NCBI GenBank assembly: GCA_016183675.1
Contig: JACPEF010000034.1
Span: forward strand, 1 to 38,840
Source: Betaproteobacteria bacterium
GTDB lineage: Bacteria; Pseudomonadota; Gammaproteobacteria; Burkholderiales; SG8-41
Length of the DNA stretch: 38,840 nucleotides
Direction of reading: 5' to 3'
The notes under the pieces were generated by a model. That model did no database searches. It was not told where the DNA came from and was given only the letters and a program-made list of their open reading frames with translations. Both the position numbers and the translations under genes were made by a program. Each line of letters begins with the position of its first letter. Positions within the stretch are counted from its first letter, which is position 1. Of the stretch, positions 9,223 through 17,533 are shown piece after piece.

Positions 9223-10505
9223 AGGCGGTACTGGACGTAGGCCTTGTCGCGCAGCTGCCGCACCCACTCCTGGTAGGACTCGTCGGATTTGCGCGCGCGC
9301 AACGCCATCCGCGCCGCGAGCCGCTGCCGCTCGCGCGACATGTCCTCGTCGCGCCGCTCGAGCGCCTGGATAAGGTGCCAGCCGAACTGCGTCTTGACCG
9401 GCTCGCTGGTCTGGCCCGGATTGAGCGCGTCCATCGCCCGCTCGAATTCCGGTACCGTGTCGCCCGGGGAAAGCCATCCGAGGTCGCCGCCTTTCGCGCC
9501 GCTCGCGTCCTCGGAGTGCAGGCGCGCGAGCTCCGCGAAATCAGCCCTGTTGTCGAGCCGCTCCTTGAGGCTCGCGAGGCGCCTGCGCGCCTCGGCCTCC
9601 GAAACCAGCTCGTTGGTCTTGATCAGGATGTGCCGTGCGCGGGTCTGGCGCACGATCACGGGCACCGTGCTGCCGCGCTTGTCGTTGAGCCGGAGGACAT
9701 GAAACCCGTTGGCGCTGCGCAGGATGGGGCTCACCTCTCCGACCCGCATCGTCTGCAGCGCCTCGGCGAACAACGTTGGTAGCCTGGAGGCATCACGCCA
9801 GCCCATCGCGCCCCCCTGCAGCGCGTCAGGCGCCTCCGAAAAACTGGCCGCCACTTGGCGGAAATCGCCGCCGGCCTTCAACCGGGCGAGCGCCTGCTCG
9901 GCGCGGGCGCGGCGGGCCTGGATCTGCTCCGGGCTCGCGTTCTCGGGCACGGGCACCAGGATGTGGGACAGGCTGTACTCGTCACCGCGGCCCTCCTGCC
10001 CCTGCCGGCTCTTGATGAAGTTGTCCACTTCGCTCTCGGTGACCATGATCCGGTTCTCGACCTCGCGCTCCCGCAGCCGCGTCATGATGATCTCGTTGCG
10101 AATGTCCTCGCGGAACCTGGCGAACGGGACGCCGTCCTTTTCCAGCGCCGCGCGCATTTGCGGCAGCGTGAGCTTGTTTTGCTCGGCGATGCGGTTCACG
10201 CGCAGCCCGGTCTCCTTCGCGAACTGCAGCTGCACCCGGTCGCTGATCAACCGCTCGAGGACCTGCTTTTCCAGCACTTCGCGCGGCGGCGGCGGCGTGC
10301 CTTGCTGTCTGAGCCGCAAGGTGGCGAACTGCGTGCGATCTTCAAGATCGTTGCGCGTGATCACTTCGTCGTTGACCACGGCCACGATCCGGTCCAGCAC
10401 GATGATGGGCCGCGGCTTCTGTGCCGAGGCAGGCAGCGCCGCGCAGGCGAGGGCGGCGCCGAGCGCCAGCGCGCGCGCGAGGACGGCGATGCGCGGAAAT
10501 GGCAT
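9207..10505 (-). CDS. surA: Periplasmic peptidyl-prolyl isomerase and outer-membrane protein chaperone
   Basis: SurA escorts unfolded beta-barrel proteins, including LptD, across the periplasm. From the ATG at 10505 it is 432 residues with a signal peptide (MPFPRIAVLARALALGAAL..ASA). The open frame runs 22 codons further up into lptD and was rejected, because this ATG follows the lptD TGA by one base. An N-terminal SurA domain (DRIVAVVNDEVITRNDLEDR, about 37-150) is followed by two parvulin domains (about 175-275 and 290-390, each with SHIL or RHIL and a GGDLGW or GGAMGW motif). The C-terminal helix follows. The last three residues and the stop fall in an AT-rich repeat. Confidence 0.96.
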   Translation of the reverse strand: MPFPRIAVLARALALGAALACAALPASAQKPRPIIVLDRIVAVVNDEVITRNDLEDRTQFATLRLRQQGTPPPPREVLEKQVLERLISDRVQLQFAKETGLRVNRIAEQNKLTLPQMRAALEKDGVPFARFREDIRNEIIMTRLREREVENRIMVTESEVDNFIKSRQGQEGRGDEYSLSHILVPVPENASPEQIQARRARAEQALARLKAGGDFRQVAASFSEAPDALQGGAMGWRDASRLPTLFAEALQTMRVGEVSPILRSANGFHVLRLNDKRGSTVPVIVRQTRARHILIKTNELVSEAEARRRLASLKERLDNRADFAELARLHSEDASGAKGGDLGWLSPGDTVPEFERAMDALNPGQTSEPVKTQFGWHLIQALERRDEDMSRERQRLAARMALRARKSDESYQEWVRQLRDKAYVQYRLETQH

Positions 10506-10506
10506 G

Positions 10507-12792
10507 TCAGTAATAGGGGGTCTGCGGCTCCCCGGCCCGCGGGGCGCGGGGATCCGGCCTGAAATAGCCACCGATGTTGCGCCGGAGCGTTTCCAGCGGG
10601 TTAGAGCCGATTCGCGACACGCCGTTCAGTTCGAGCTGCACGAAGAAGGTGGTTGAGCTCTGCTGGGTGGCGGTGGCGAAGCGATGGGCCACCACTCGCA
10701 GCGTCCAGCAATCGCCGTTGTACTCCGCACCGATCAGGCCCTCAAGCGTTCGGCTCTCGCGCAGCGAGTAGTTCCAACGCCCGAGCCCCGCCCAGCCGCG
10801 GCCGAGCGGCCACTGGGTGGACACGTCGGTCTGCCGGATGGAGTTGAGCGTCTCGCGGTAGGTCAGGTTGAGCACCTTGCCGGGCGCGGGCTGATAGCGC
10901 GTGCCGACGTTGAACTTCTGCGTCTGGGAGAAGTTGGTGCTGTACTGCCATCCAGCCTCGGCCACCCAGTTGCGCGCGACGGTGCCGGAGAGCGCGGCGA
11001 GCAGGTCGGAGCTCGAGCTGGTGCGCACCGGCACCCCCGGGAGGGTCACGCGCTGCGTGGCGAAGTAATAGCGCTGCGCCACGCCCGCGCGCAGGCTCTC
11101 GGCGCCCGTGTCGGTGTTGAGAAAGCGCGAAGAGACCCCGAGCGTCACCTGATTGGCGTCATTGATACGATCCCAGCCGGAGAACTGATTTTCCGAGTAG
11201 ATGGTCGCGAAGTTGATGTCCTGCTGGCCGCTGTCGAACACCGGGATGCGGCTTTGGTCCCGGAACGGGATGTAGACGTAGTACACCCGCGGTTCCAGGG
11301 TTTGCAGGAACGGCGCGCCGCCGACCGCGGTCGGACGCTCGAGCACCACGCCACTGTCGACGGTGAGTGTGGGCAGGGTGCGGGTTTGATCCGCGAAACC
11401 GGTTGGATGGGGATCGATGAAGTAGCGCGTCAGGTTGACGCCCAGCTTGGGCGTGACGTTGGCATACGCCGTCTGCAGCGGAACGCTGAGACTCGGGTAA
11501 GCGACCGCCCGTCTGCCGTTCACCAGAGTCGGGTGATCGAACTCGACGAACTGCCCGAAGAAATCGAAATCCGAGCGCAGCACATCCAGATGCGTGGCAG
11601 CGAGCGTGAGCTGCGGCGCCCGGCTGTAAGGCGGGGTGACCGGCGCGAGCGGGTCGGGCTGTAGCGTCTGCCAGCGCTGCACCAGCGCGCTGAAGCCGTA
11701 GCTGCCGGCGCCGCCCCACGCGCCCCCGCGGCTGAGCGAGCCCTCGCGCGGCAACTGGACCTGGGAGGTCAGCGCGATCTGCGTCGAGAGGTCGGTGAAG
11801 TAGGTGTCGTCGGAAACCCCCTGCAGGTTGAGCGCTCCTGACCAGCCGTATGGCAGCGTCTGGTTGTGACGGACGAAATACGCGTGCCGCTGCGCGCCGC
11901 CGCGGGCGTCGTCCTCCGGCAGCAGCTCGACGCGCGTATCGCCGAGATAGGTCGGCTCGAGATAACGGAATTCCGTGTGCACCAGCACGCCGCGCTTCGA
12001 AATCACGCGCGGGGAAATGGTGGCGTCGCGGTTGGGCGCGATGTTCCAGTAGTAAGGCACGGTCAGCTCCGCGCCGCCCTTGGAGGTGCTGCCGTAGTGC
12101 GGGGTGAGGAAGCCGGATTTTCGTTCCTGGTGCAGCGAGAACGAAAGATACGGCGAGTAGAAGATCGGCACGCCCTGGAACACGATGCTCGCGTCGCGCG
12201 CGGTGCCCACGTCGCGGGTCTTGTCGATTCTCAGATCGCCCGCGCGCAGGTACCAGTCTTCGTTGCCCGGCCCGCAGGTGGTGTACTCCGCGCGCTGCGC
12301 GCGGTACTGCTGGGGGCCTTCGAACAGAATCCGCTCCGCCGTGCCGCGCGCGTCGGCATCCTGGAACAGCTGTTTCTGCCCGGTCGGAGCCGGGCTCTTG
12401 TGCAGCGTAAAGCGCGAGTCGTCGATGAAGCCGCGCTCGGTTTCGAGATTGAACCGCAGGCGCGTGCCCTCCATCACATCAGGCCCCTGCTCGATGCGCA
12501 CGTTGCCGCGAGCGGTCACCTCCTCGTCGGGCTTGTCGTGGCGCAACCAGTCGGCGAAGATCGCCTGTCCGCGCTTGCGCAGCCGCACGCCGCCTTCGGC
12601 CTCGGTCTCCTTGTCGTTGTGCCCCTGCACCTTGTCGGCTTCGAGGAATAAGGGCACTTCGTCCTTCACCGAGGGCGGGATCAGGATCAATGTGGGCTGC
12701 GACTTGAGTTTGAGCCCTTGCTCCGCGCCGGCCGCGAGCGGCAATGCGCAGAGTACAGCGATCGAGATGCGTCTTATTTCGAGCTTGTGCAT
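10507..12792 (-). CDS. lptD: LPS-assembly outer-membrane barrel protein LptD
   Basis: LptD with LptE inserts lipopolysaccharide into the outer leaflet. From the ATG at 12792 it is 761 residues with a clear signal peptide (MHKLEIRRISIAVLCALPLAAGA). The longer frame from 12837 would run into the divergent amgK promoter. The N-terminal OstA/LptA-like jellyroll (about 40-190) includes LEADKVQGHN and GNVRIEQGPDVMEG. The C-terminal domain forms the 26-strand barrel and ends in aromatic residues (TPYY). Cysteines are few: TTCGPGN near residue 180 and one near the C-terminus (DCWTLRV) could form the inter-domain disulfide. It is the first gene of lptD-surA-pdxA-rsmA. Confidence 0.96.
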   Translation of the reverse strand: MHKLEIRRISIAVLCALPLAAGAEQGLKLKSQPTLILIPPSVKDEVPLFLEADKVQGHNDKETEAEGGVRLRKRGQAIFADWLRHDKPDEEVTARGNVRIEQGPDVMEGTRLRFNLETERGFIDDSRFTLHKSPAPTGQKQLFQDADARGTAERILFEGPQQYRAQRAEYTTCGPGNEDWYLRAGDLRIDKTRDVGTARDASIVFQGVPIFYSPYLSFSLHQERKSGFLTPHYGSTSKGGAELTVPYYWNIAPNRDATISPRVISKRGVLVHTEFRYLEPTYLGDTRVELLPEDDARGGAQRHAYFVRHNQTLPYGWSGALNLQGVSDDTYFTDLSTQIALTSQVQLPREGSLSRGGAWGGAGSYGFSALVQRWQTLQPDPLAPVTPPYSRAPQLTLAATHLDVLRSDFDFFGQFVEFDHPTLVNGRRAVAYPSLSVPLQTAYANVTPKLGVNLTRYFIDPHPTGFADQTRTLPTLTVDSGVVLERPTAVGGAPFLQTLEPRVYYVYIPFRDQSRIPVFDSGQQDINFATIYSENQFSGWDRINDANQVTLGVSSRFLNTDTGAESLRAGVAQRYYFATQRVTLPGVPVRTSSSSDLLAALSGTVARNWVAEAGWQYSTNFSQTQKFNVGTRYQPAPGKVLNLTYRETLNSIRQTDVSTQWPLGRGWAGLGRWNYSLRESRTLEGLIGAEYNGDCWTLRVVAHRFATATQQSSTTFFVQLELNGVSRIGSNPLETLRRNIGGYFRPDPRAPRAGEPQTPYY

Positions 12793-12819
12793 CGGGAGGG
12801 GCTGCCGGGAGCGAAGTGC

Positions 12820-12825
12820 TAAAAT
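12820..12825 (+). promoter_or_regulatory. Probable -10 box for amgK-murU
   Basis: TAAAAT lies in the 62-bp divergent gap between lptD and amgK, about 30 bases before the preferred amgK start. No convincing -35 hexamer is present at 17 bases. The same TAAAATcg context occurs before the rubredoxin gene. Confidence 0.35.
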
Positions 12826-12854
12826 CGCACAATTCATCGCTCAAGGCAATCGGC

Positions 12855-13802
12855 TTGCCGGCGACTTCCGATACCCGGTTGGAACAGTTGCAGCAATGGC
12901 TCGCCGCTCGTTTCGCGGCGAGTTCGTTTTCGCTGACACCCGCCTCGGCGGACGCGAGCTTTCGCCGCTACTTTCGCGTAACCGTGGCCGGCGCATCGTG
13001 GATCGCGATGGATGCGCCGCCGGAGCGCGAGGACTGCCGCCCGTTCGTGCGCGTGGCAGCGCTGCTGCGAGCCGCGGGCGTCAACGCACCGCAGGTCCTC
13101 GCGCAGGATCCAAAGCGCGGGTTCCTGCTGCTCACCGATCTGGGTGACACCCCATACCTCGCGACGCTCAACGAGGATAACGCCGATCGCCTGTTCGGCG
13201 ACGCAATCGAGGCTCTGCTCAAATGGCAGCTCGCCAGCCGCGAAGGAGAGCTGCCCCCGTACGACGAAGCGTCGCTCAAGCGCGAGTGCGATTTGTTCCC
13301 GGAGTGGTATGTCGCGCGGCATCTGGGGCTCACGCTCTCCGCCGCCGAGCAGCAGACGCTCGCGGACATGCTGGCGCTCGTCATCGCGCGCAACCTGGCG
13401 CAGCCCGCGGTGTACGTGCACCGTGATTACATGCCGCGCAACCTCCTGGTGACCGATCCCAATCCCGGCGTGATCGATTTCCAGGACGCGGTCTATGGCC
13501 CGATCAGCTACGACATCGCTTCGCTCACGCGCGATGCGTTCGTGGGGCTGCCGGTCGATCCGGACTTCAGTGTCTTCTACCGCGACTTCGAATGGATGGG
13601 GCTGCAGCGCCATTTGAAGGTGCTGGGCATCTTCGCGCGCATCCGTTACCGTGACGGCAAGGCCGGCTACCTCGAGGACACGCCGCGCTTCATGCGCTAC
13701 GCGCGGGCGGTCGCCGGGCGCTACCGCGAGCTCGCGCCGCTCGCGAGGCTGCTCGATCAGCTGGAGAAACGCCAGCCGGCGATGATGGGAAATGGGAAAT
13801 AG
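12855..13802 (+). CDS. amgK: N-acetylmuramate/N-acetylglucosamine anomeric kinase
   Basis: AmgK phosphorylates MurNAc at the anomeric carbon in the cell-wall recycling route that bypasses MurA and confers intrinsic fosfomycin tolerance in Pseudomonas putida. It has an aminoglycoside-phosphotransferase fold: the ASADASFRRYFRV loop, LLLTDLGD, the catalytic HRDYMPRNLLV (H189, D191, N196 from this start) and the metal-binding VIDFQDAVYGP (D208). The start is uncertain. The frame is open from 12744 but overlaps lptD. I chose TTG at 12855 (315 residues) because AAGG lies upstream and relatives begin shortly before the LEQLQQWL helix; GTG 12816 and TTG 12879 are alternatives. murU follows two bases after the stop. 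Confidence 0.9.
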   Translation: MPATSDTRLEQLQQWLAARFAASSFSLTPASADASFRRYFRVTVAGASWIAMDAPPEREDCRPFVRVAALLRAAGVNAPQVLAQDPKRGFLLLTDLGDTPYLATLNEDNADRLFGDAIEALLKWQLASREGELPPYDEASLKRECDLFPEWYVARHLGLTLSAAEQQTLADMLALVIARNLAQPAVYVHRDYMPRNLLVTDPNPGVIDFQDAVYGPISYDIASLTRDAFVGLPVDPDFSVFYRDFEWMGLQRHLKVLGIFARIRYRDGKAGYLEDTPRFMRYARAVAGRYRELAPLARLLDQLEKRQPAMMGNGK

Positions 13803-13804
13803 GT

Positions 13805-14500
13805 ATGAAGGTCATGATCCTCGCCGCCGGCCGCGGCGAGCGCATGCGCCCGTTGACCGATCGCGTGCCCAAGGCTTTGCTCGAAGCCGGCGGCCGGCCG
13901 CTCATCGAGCATCTGATCGAGCGCCTGGCGCGCGCGGGCTTTTCGGACCTGGTGGTCAACATCTCGCACCGGGGCGCCATGATCGAGACGCGCCTGGGAA
14001 ACGGCGCGCCGCTCGGCGTGCGCATCGATTATTCGCGCGAGGAAACGGCGCTCGAGACCGGCGGGGGTATCGCCTATGCGCTGCCGCTGCTCGGTGACGC
14101 GCCGTTCGCGGCGGTCAACAGCGACATCTATACCGATTTCGATTTCGCGCGGCTCAAGCCCGCTGCGGCGGCCATAGCGGGCGGGCTGCTCGACGCCCAT
14201 CTCGTGCTCGTGGACAACCCGCCGCACCACCCGGCGGGCGATTTCTGCCTGCGGGACGGAAGGGTGACGTCTGACGGTGCGCACCGGCATACCTTCACCG
14301 GCATCGGTGTCTACGCGCCCTCATTGTTTACTTCGGTTGCGCGCGGAACGAGGGGTCAGCTCGTCGCGCTGCTGAAGCCGGCAATGGCTCAAGGCCGCGT
14401 GAGTGGTGAGCTGCATCGGGGCGTGTGGCTCGACGTCGGCACGCCGCAGCGTCTCGTCGAGCTGGGGCGCTCGCTCGCGTCGGGCGCGCTCGGACGCTAG
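13805..14500 (+). CDS. murU: MurNAc-1-phosphate uridylyltransferase
   Basis: MurU turns the AmgK product MurNAc-1-phosphate into UDP-MurNAc, completing recycling of peptidoglycan sugars in the cytosol. The 231-residue protein has the sugar nucleotidyltransferase signature LAAGRGERMRPLT (6-18) with K23 in VPKAL, and the metal aspartate in VNSDIYTDF. ETGGGIAYAL and GVWLDVGTPQRL are typical of the family. It begins two bases after amgK. The pair diverges from lptD-surA-pdxA-rsmA as in Pseudomonas. Its stop codon TAG is part of repeat copy C (GCTAGTGCCGTTCCA). Confidence 0.95.
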   Translation: MKVMILAAGRGERMRPLTDRVPKALLEAGGRPLIEHLIERLARAGFSDLVVNISHRGAMIETRLGNGAPLGVRIDYSREETALETGGGIAYALPLLGDAPFAAVNSDIYTDFDFARLKPAAAAIAGGLLDAHLVLVDNPPHHPAGDFCLRDGRVTSDGAHRHTFTGIGVYAPSLFTSVARGTRGQLVALLKPAMAQGRVSGELHRGVWLDVGTPQRLVELGRSLASGALGR

Positions 14501-14510
14501 TGCCGTTCCA
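14496..14510. repeat. Solo end of the CTAGTGCCGTTCC element, copy C
   Basis: GCTAGTGCCGTTCCA matches the first 15 bases of the terminal inverted repeats of copies A and B, then diverges (GCCAGGG). No matching inverted end is present before pepP, so this is a solo end or a decayed copy. The TAG within it is the murU stop codon, in the same register as in hemL and ubiH. Confidence 0.7.
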
Positions 14511-14620
14511 GCCAGGGACGAGCATGCGGAAAGGAAGGCCTCGACGCTCGATGCGCGGTCGGTCGGGGAGCCGCTCGATTCGCAGTAGCGAGACGGCGGC
14601 GAGCCGCGGGCGAGGTTGTT

Positions 14621-14626
14621 TATAAT
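14621..14626 (+). promoter_or_regulatory. Consensus -10 box very close to the pepP start
   Basis: TATAAT is a perfect -10 hexamer ending 10 bases before the pepP ATG at 14637. If used with a normal start point, the transcript would begin about 14632-14634, giving a leader of three to five bases or none. No ribosome binding site precedes the ATG. No good -35 is visible at 17 bases. Confidence 0.5.
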
Positions 14627-14636
14627 CCCGTGATCG

Positions 14637-15956
14637 ATGAAGACTCCCACGGACATCGGCGTCTATCAGCGGCGGCGCGCGCGGCTCGCGGCCGCGATGC
14701 GCTCCGGCGTGGCGATCGTGCCGACCGCCCCCGAGCGCACGCGTAACCGCGACTCCCATTACCCCTACCGCTTCGACAGCTATTTCTACTACCTCACCGG
14801 CTTTCGCGAGCCGGAGGCTGCGCTCGTGATCGTCGCCGGCGAGCAGGCGAAGAGCATCCTGTTCTGCCGCGACAACGACCCCGAGCGCGAGATCTGGGAT
14901 GGCTTCCGCTACGGCCCGGAAGCGGCGCGCGCCGCATTCGGCTTCGACGAGGCGCATTCCATCGCCAGGCTCGACGCGTTGATGCCGGACGTGATTGCCG
15001 ATCGCGGCACGCTCTACTGTCATCTCGGCGCGGACCCGGGATGGGACGCGCGCATCACGGGCTGGATCAACGAGGTCCGCAGCCGGGCGCGCAGCGGCGT
15101 CACCGCGCCCGGCGAACTGAAGGACGTGCACGCCCTGCTCGACGACATGCGGCTCATCAAGGGGCCGGAAGAACTCGCGGTGATCCGGCGCGCCGCGGCG
15201 ATCTCGGCCGGCGCGCACCGCCGCGCCATGCGCGCGGCCCGGCCGGGCAAGGCCGAGTACGAGGTGGAGGCCGAGCTGCTGCACGAGTTCCGGCGCAACG
15301 GCGCTCAGGCGCCGGCCTATGCGCCGATCGTCGCCGGTGGCAGCCGCGCCTGCGTGCTGCATTACGTTCAGAACGACGGCGTGCTGCGGGACGTCGAGCT
15401 GCTGCTGATCGACGCCGGCTGCGAGCTCGACGGCTACGCGTCGGACCTCACGCGGACTTTCCCCGTCAACGGCAAGTTCAGCGGCCCGCAGCGCGAGATC
15501 TATCAGCTGGTGCTGGCGGCGCAGGCCGCGGCGATCGCCTCGGTCAAGCCGGGCAACCTGTGGGACGCGCCGCACCGCGCGGCAGTCCACGTGCTGGCGC
15601 AGGGGCTGATCGACCTGAAACTGCTCGCGGGCAGCCTCGAGCAAGCGGTGGAAACCGAGGCCTACAGGAAGTTTTACATGCACCGCACCGGGCATTGGCT
15701 CGGGCTCGACGTGCACGACGCCGGCGACTACAAGCGCGGGGGTGAATGGCGCGCGCTGGCCCCGGGCATGGTGCTCACCGTCGAGCCGGGTTGTTATATC
15801 CGCGCGGGCGAGGGGGTGCCGCAGCGCCTGGCCGGCATCGGGGTGCGCGTCGAGGACGATGTGCTCGTGACCGACGCGGGTGCCGAGGTGCTCACCCGCG
15901 ATGCCCCCAAGAGCCCTGCCGACATCGAAGCTCTGATGAGCGCTCGCGATGCCTGA
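14637..15956 (+). CDS. pepP: Xaa-Pro aminopeptidase (aminopeptidase P)
   Basis: PepP removes N-terminal residues preceding proline. The 439-residue protein has an N-terminal creatinase-like domain (about 1-165, with RDSHYPYRFDSYFYYLTGF) and a pita-bread catalytic domain. The dinuclear metal ligands are D259, D270, H353, E383 and E406, within one residue of E. coli D260, D271, H354, E383 and E406; H360 is also kept. The ATG lies just downstream of TATAAT and lacks a ribosome binding site. The 3' end overlaps ubiH by eight bases; pepP-ubiH is a conserved proteobacterial pair. Confidence 0.97.
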   Translation: MKTPTDIGVYQRRRARLAAAMRSGVAIVPTAPERTRNRDSHYPYRFDSYFYYLTGFREPEAALVIVAGEQAKSILFCRDNDPEREIWDGFRYGPEAARAAFGFDEAHSIARLDALMPDVIADRGTLYCHLGADPGWDARITGWINEVRSRARSGVTAPGELKDVHALLDDMRLIKGPEELAVIRRAAAISAGAHRRAMRAARPGKAEYEVEAELLHEFRRNGAQAPAYAPIVAGGSRACVLHYVQNDGVLRDVELLLIDAGCELDGYASDLTRTFPVNGKFSGPQREIYQLVLAAQAAAIASVKPGNLWDAPHRAAVHVLAQGLIDLKLLAGSLEQAVETEAYRKFYMHRTGHWLGLDVHDAGDYKRGGEWRALAPGMVLTVEPGCYIRAGEGVPQRLAGIGVRVEDDVLVTDAGAEVLTRDAPKSPADIEALMSARDA

Positions 15957-17103
15957 CTACGATGTGCTGATTGTGGGCGGGGGGCCCGTAGGTGCGGCGC
16001 TCGCCCTCGCCCTCCGAGACGGGGGGCTAGCGGTAGGCTTGCTCGAAGCAAGGGGCCCGGGGGTGGCGCAGGCAGATCCGCGCCCGATCGCGCTATCCCA
16101 TGGCAGCCGGTTGATACTGGAGCGGTTCGGGATATGGGAGGCGTTGCAACCCGTCACCCCGATCGTCCGCATCCACGTTTCCCAACGCGGCGGCTTCGGT
16201 CGCGTCGAGCTCGATGCGACCGAAGCGCGGCTGCCGGCGCTCGGTTACGTGCTCGATTACACCCGGCTGGCCGAAACGCTGGCTCAGGCGCTCGATCGGG
16301 CGGGCGCCTGCGATTACCTGACGGGCGCGGCGGTGACCGGTCTCGCCTCGGAGCCGGGTGCAGCATCCGTACGGTTCAACCGGGGCGGGGACGTCCGGCG
16401 CGCCACCGCCCGGCTGGTCGCGGTCGCCGACGGCGGGGCGATGGCGGCGGTAACGGAGGTGCGCATTCGGGATTATCGCCAAGCCGCGGTTATCGCGCGC
16501 GTGGCATCCGGCCTGCCGCACCGCAACGTCGCCTTCGAGCGCTTCACCCCCGACGGCCCGCTCGCGGTGCTGCCCTCGGCAGAAGCGCTGGCGCTGGTGT
16601 GGACCACGGCGCCGGAGCATGCACAACGATTGTGCGCGCTGCCCGAAGCCGAGTTCCTGCAACGCCTGCAGCACGCTTTCGGGCAGCGCCTCGGAGCCTT
16701 TACCTCGGCCGGGGCCCGCGCCTGCTTCCCGCTAGCGCTCAGGGTGGCGACGGACATTGCCGCACCGCGCGTGGTGGCGGTGGGCAATGCCGCACAAATG
16801 CTGCACCCGGTCGCCGGCCAAGGATTGAACCTCGGCCTGCGCGATGCCTGGGAGCTCGGCGGCGTGACCAAGGAGTGCGGGCGGGACGAGATCGGCGGGC
16901 CCGCGATGCTCGCGGCCTACCGCGCGCGCCGCCGGCTCGACCGTGGCGGGGGCGTGTGGTTCACCGACGCGCTGGTGCGGCTCTTCTCCAATGATATCGC
17001 GCCGTTGCGAATCGCGCGCGGTCTCGGGCTCGCGCTTCTCGGCGCGGCGCCGCCGGCCAAGGACTTCGTGGTGCGGCGCATGACCTTCGGCGCGCGCGGC
17101 TAG
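15949..17103 (+). CDS. ubiH: Ubiquinone-synthesis FAD monooxygenase, UbiH type
   Basis: UbiH hydroxylates the ring of 2-octaprenyl-6-methoxyphenol in aerobic ubiquinone synthesis, at the membrane with other Ubi proteins. The 384-residue protein shows the N-terminal dinucleotide motif VGGGPVGAALA (about 9-19). Near residue 280 it has VGNAAQMLHPVAGQGLNLGLRD, the FAD-binding motif in its UbiH form: GNAAQ rather than the GDAAH of most relatives, as in E. coli UbiH. UbiF, UbiI or another ring hydroxylase is less likely but not excluded. The start overlaps pepP by eight bases. The stop TAG belongs to repeat copy B. Confidence 0.92.
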   Translation: MPDYDVLIVGGGPVGAALALALRDGGLAVGLLEARGPGVAQADPRPIALSHGSRLILERFGIWEALQPVTPIVRIHVSQRGGFGRVELDATEARLPALGYVLDYTRLAETLAQALDRAGACDYLTGAAVTGLASEPGAASVRFNRGGDVRRATARLVAVADGGAMAAVTEVRIRDYRQAAVIARVASGLPHRNVAFERFTPDGPLAVLPSAEALALVWTTAPEHAQRLCALPEAEFLQRLQHAFGQRLGAFTSAGARACFPLALRVATDIAAPRVVAVGNAAQMLHPVAGQGLNLGLRDAWELGGVTKECGRDEIGGPAMLAAYRARRRLDRGGGVWFTDALVRLFSNDIAPLRIARGLGLALLGAAPPAKDFVVRRMTFGARG

Positions 17104-17209
17104 TGCCGTTCCAACTTGTTTCTCCGAATTCAGGTGGCTCGCCTCCCGGGGACAATCGGGCCTTGGAGAAACGTAGGGATTGGCTTAAATAGTTGGAACG
17201 GCACTAGCC
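17098..17209. repeat. Inverted-repeat element, copy B
   Basis: A 112-bp element with perfect 19-bp terminal inverted repeats: GGCTAGTGCCGTTCCAACT at 17098-17116 and its complement at 17191-17209. Inside, GTTTCTCC (17118-17125) pairs with GGAGAAAC (17165-17172). The left end has the TGTTTC continuation and the right end the ATTT continuation, so the copy is inverted relative to copy A. The TAG at 17101-17103 is the ubiH stop codon. No coding potential is seen. Confidence 0.88.
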
Positions 17210-17228
17210 TGCAAATTCATCAAGTTAA

Positions 17229-17280
17229 CTGCAGAGACGCGGAGTTCGCGGAGAAATTCTCTGCGCGTCCGCGGTGAAAT
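17229..17280. repeat. GCAGAGACGCGGAG-type dispersed repeat
   Basis: GCAGAGACGCGGAGTTCGCGG followed by an imperfect inverse (CTCTGCGCGTCCGCGG) forms a short hairpin-like element. It resembles the ACAGAGACACAGAGG element between purH and purD in rhythm and sequence. The rest of this 430-bp gap before dusB (17281-17533) contains no gene I can support, only a possible TACAAT -10 at 17498-17503. Confidence 0.5.
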
Positions 17281-17533
17281 ATCGGAGCAGCGGCCGCCCC
17301 GGCGCGCCATTTGCCGCATTGCGCATGGCAAGTTACGCGCCGTCGCGCAAGCACTGCTCGAAATTTTTTGAATAAGTGCTTACTCCGGCACGCGGATTGT
17401 TCGCGCGAGGCGTGCGCCGCGCCGCGCGCGTGTGGACAGGCCGCAACACTGATCAAGAAATCGGCGGGAATCGCTTTTCTTGCACGAACACAACGATTAC
17501 AATGTCGCCCTTCCCCGAAAAAAAGCGCGACCG

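Noticed and set aside
12744-12854. amgK starting at 12744
   Set aside because: That start lies inside lptD and upstream of the likely -10 box, and the extra residues are not family-like.
12879-12895. GGTTGGAACAGTTGC in amgK as another copy of the CTAGTGCCGTTCC element
   Set aside because: Only eight bases match and the CTAG and GGCAC parts are missing; it is ordinary coding sequence.
14328-15716. A 462-codon minus-strand open frame opposite pepP, and other long antisense frames
   Set aside because: High GC produces long shadow frames. The opposite strand has a complete enzyme with all catalytic residues, and the antisense translations are His/Arg-rich without family motifs.
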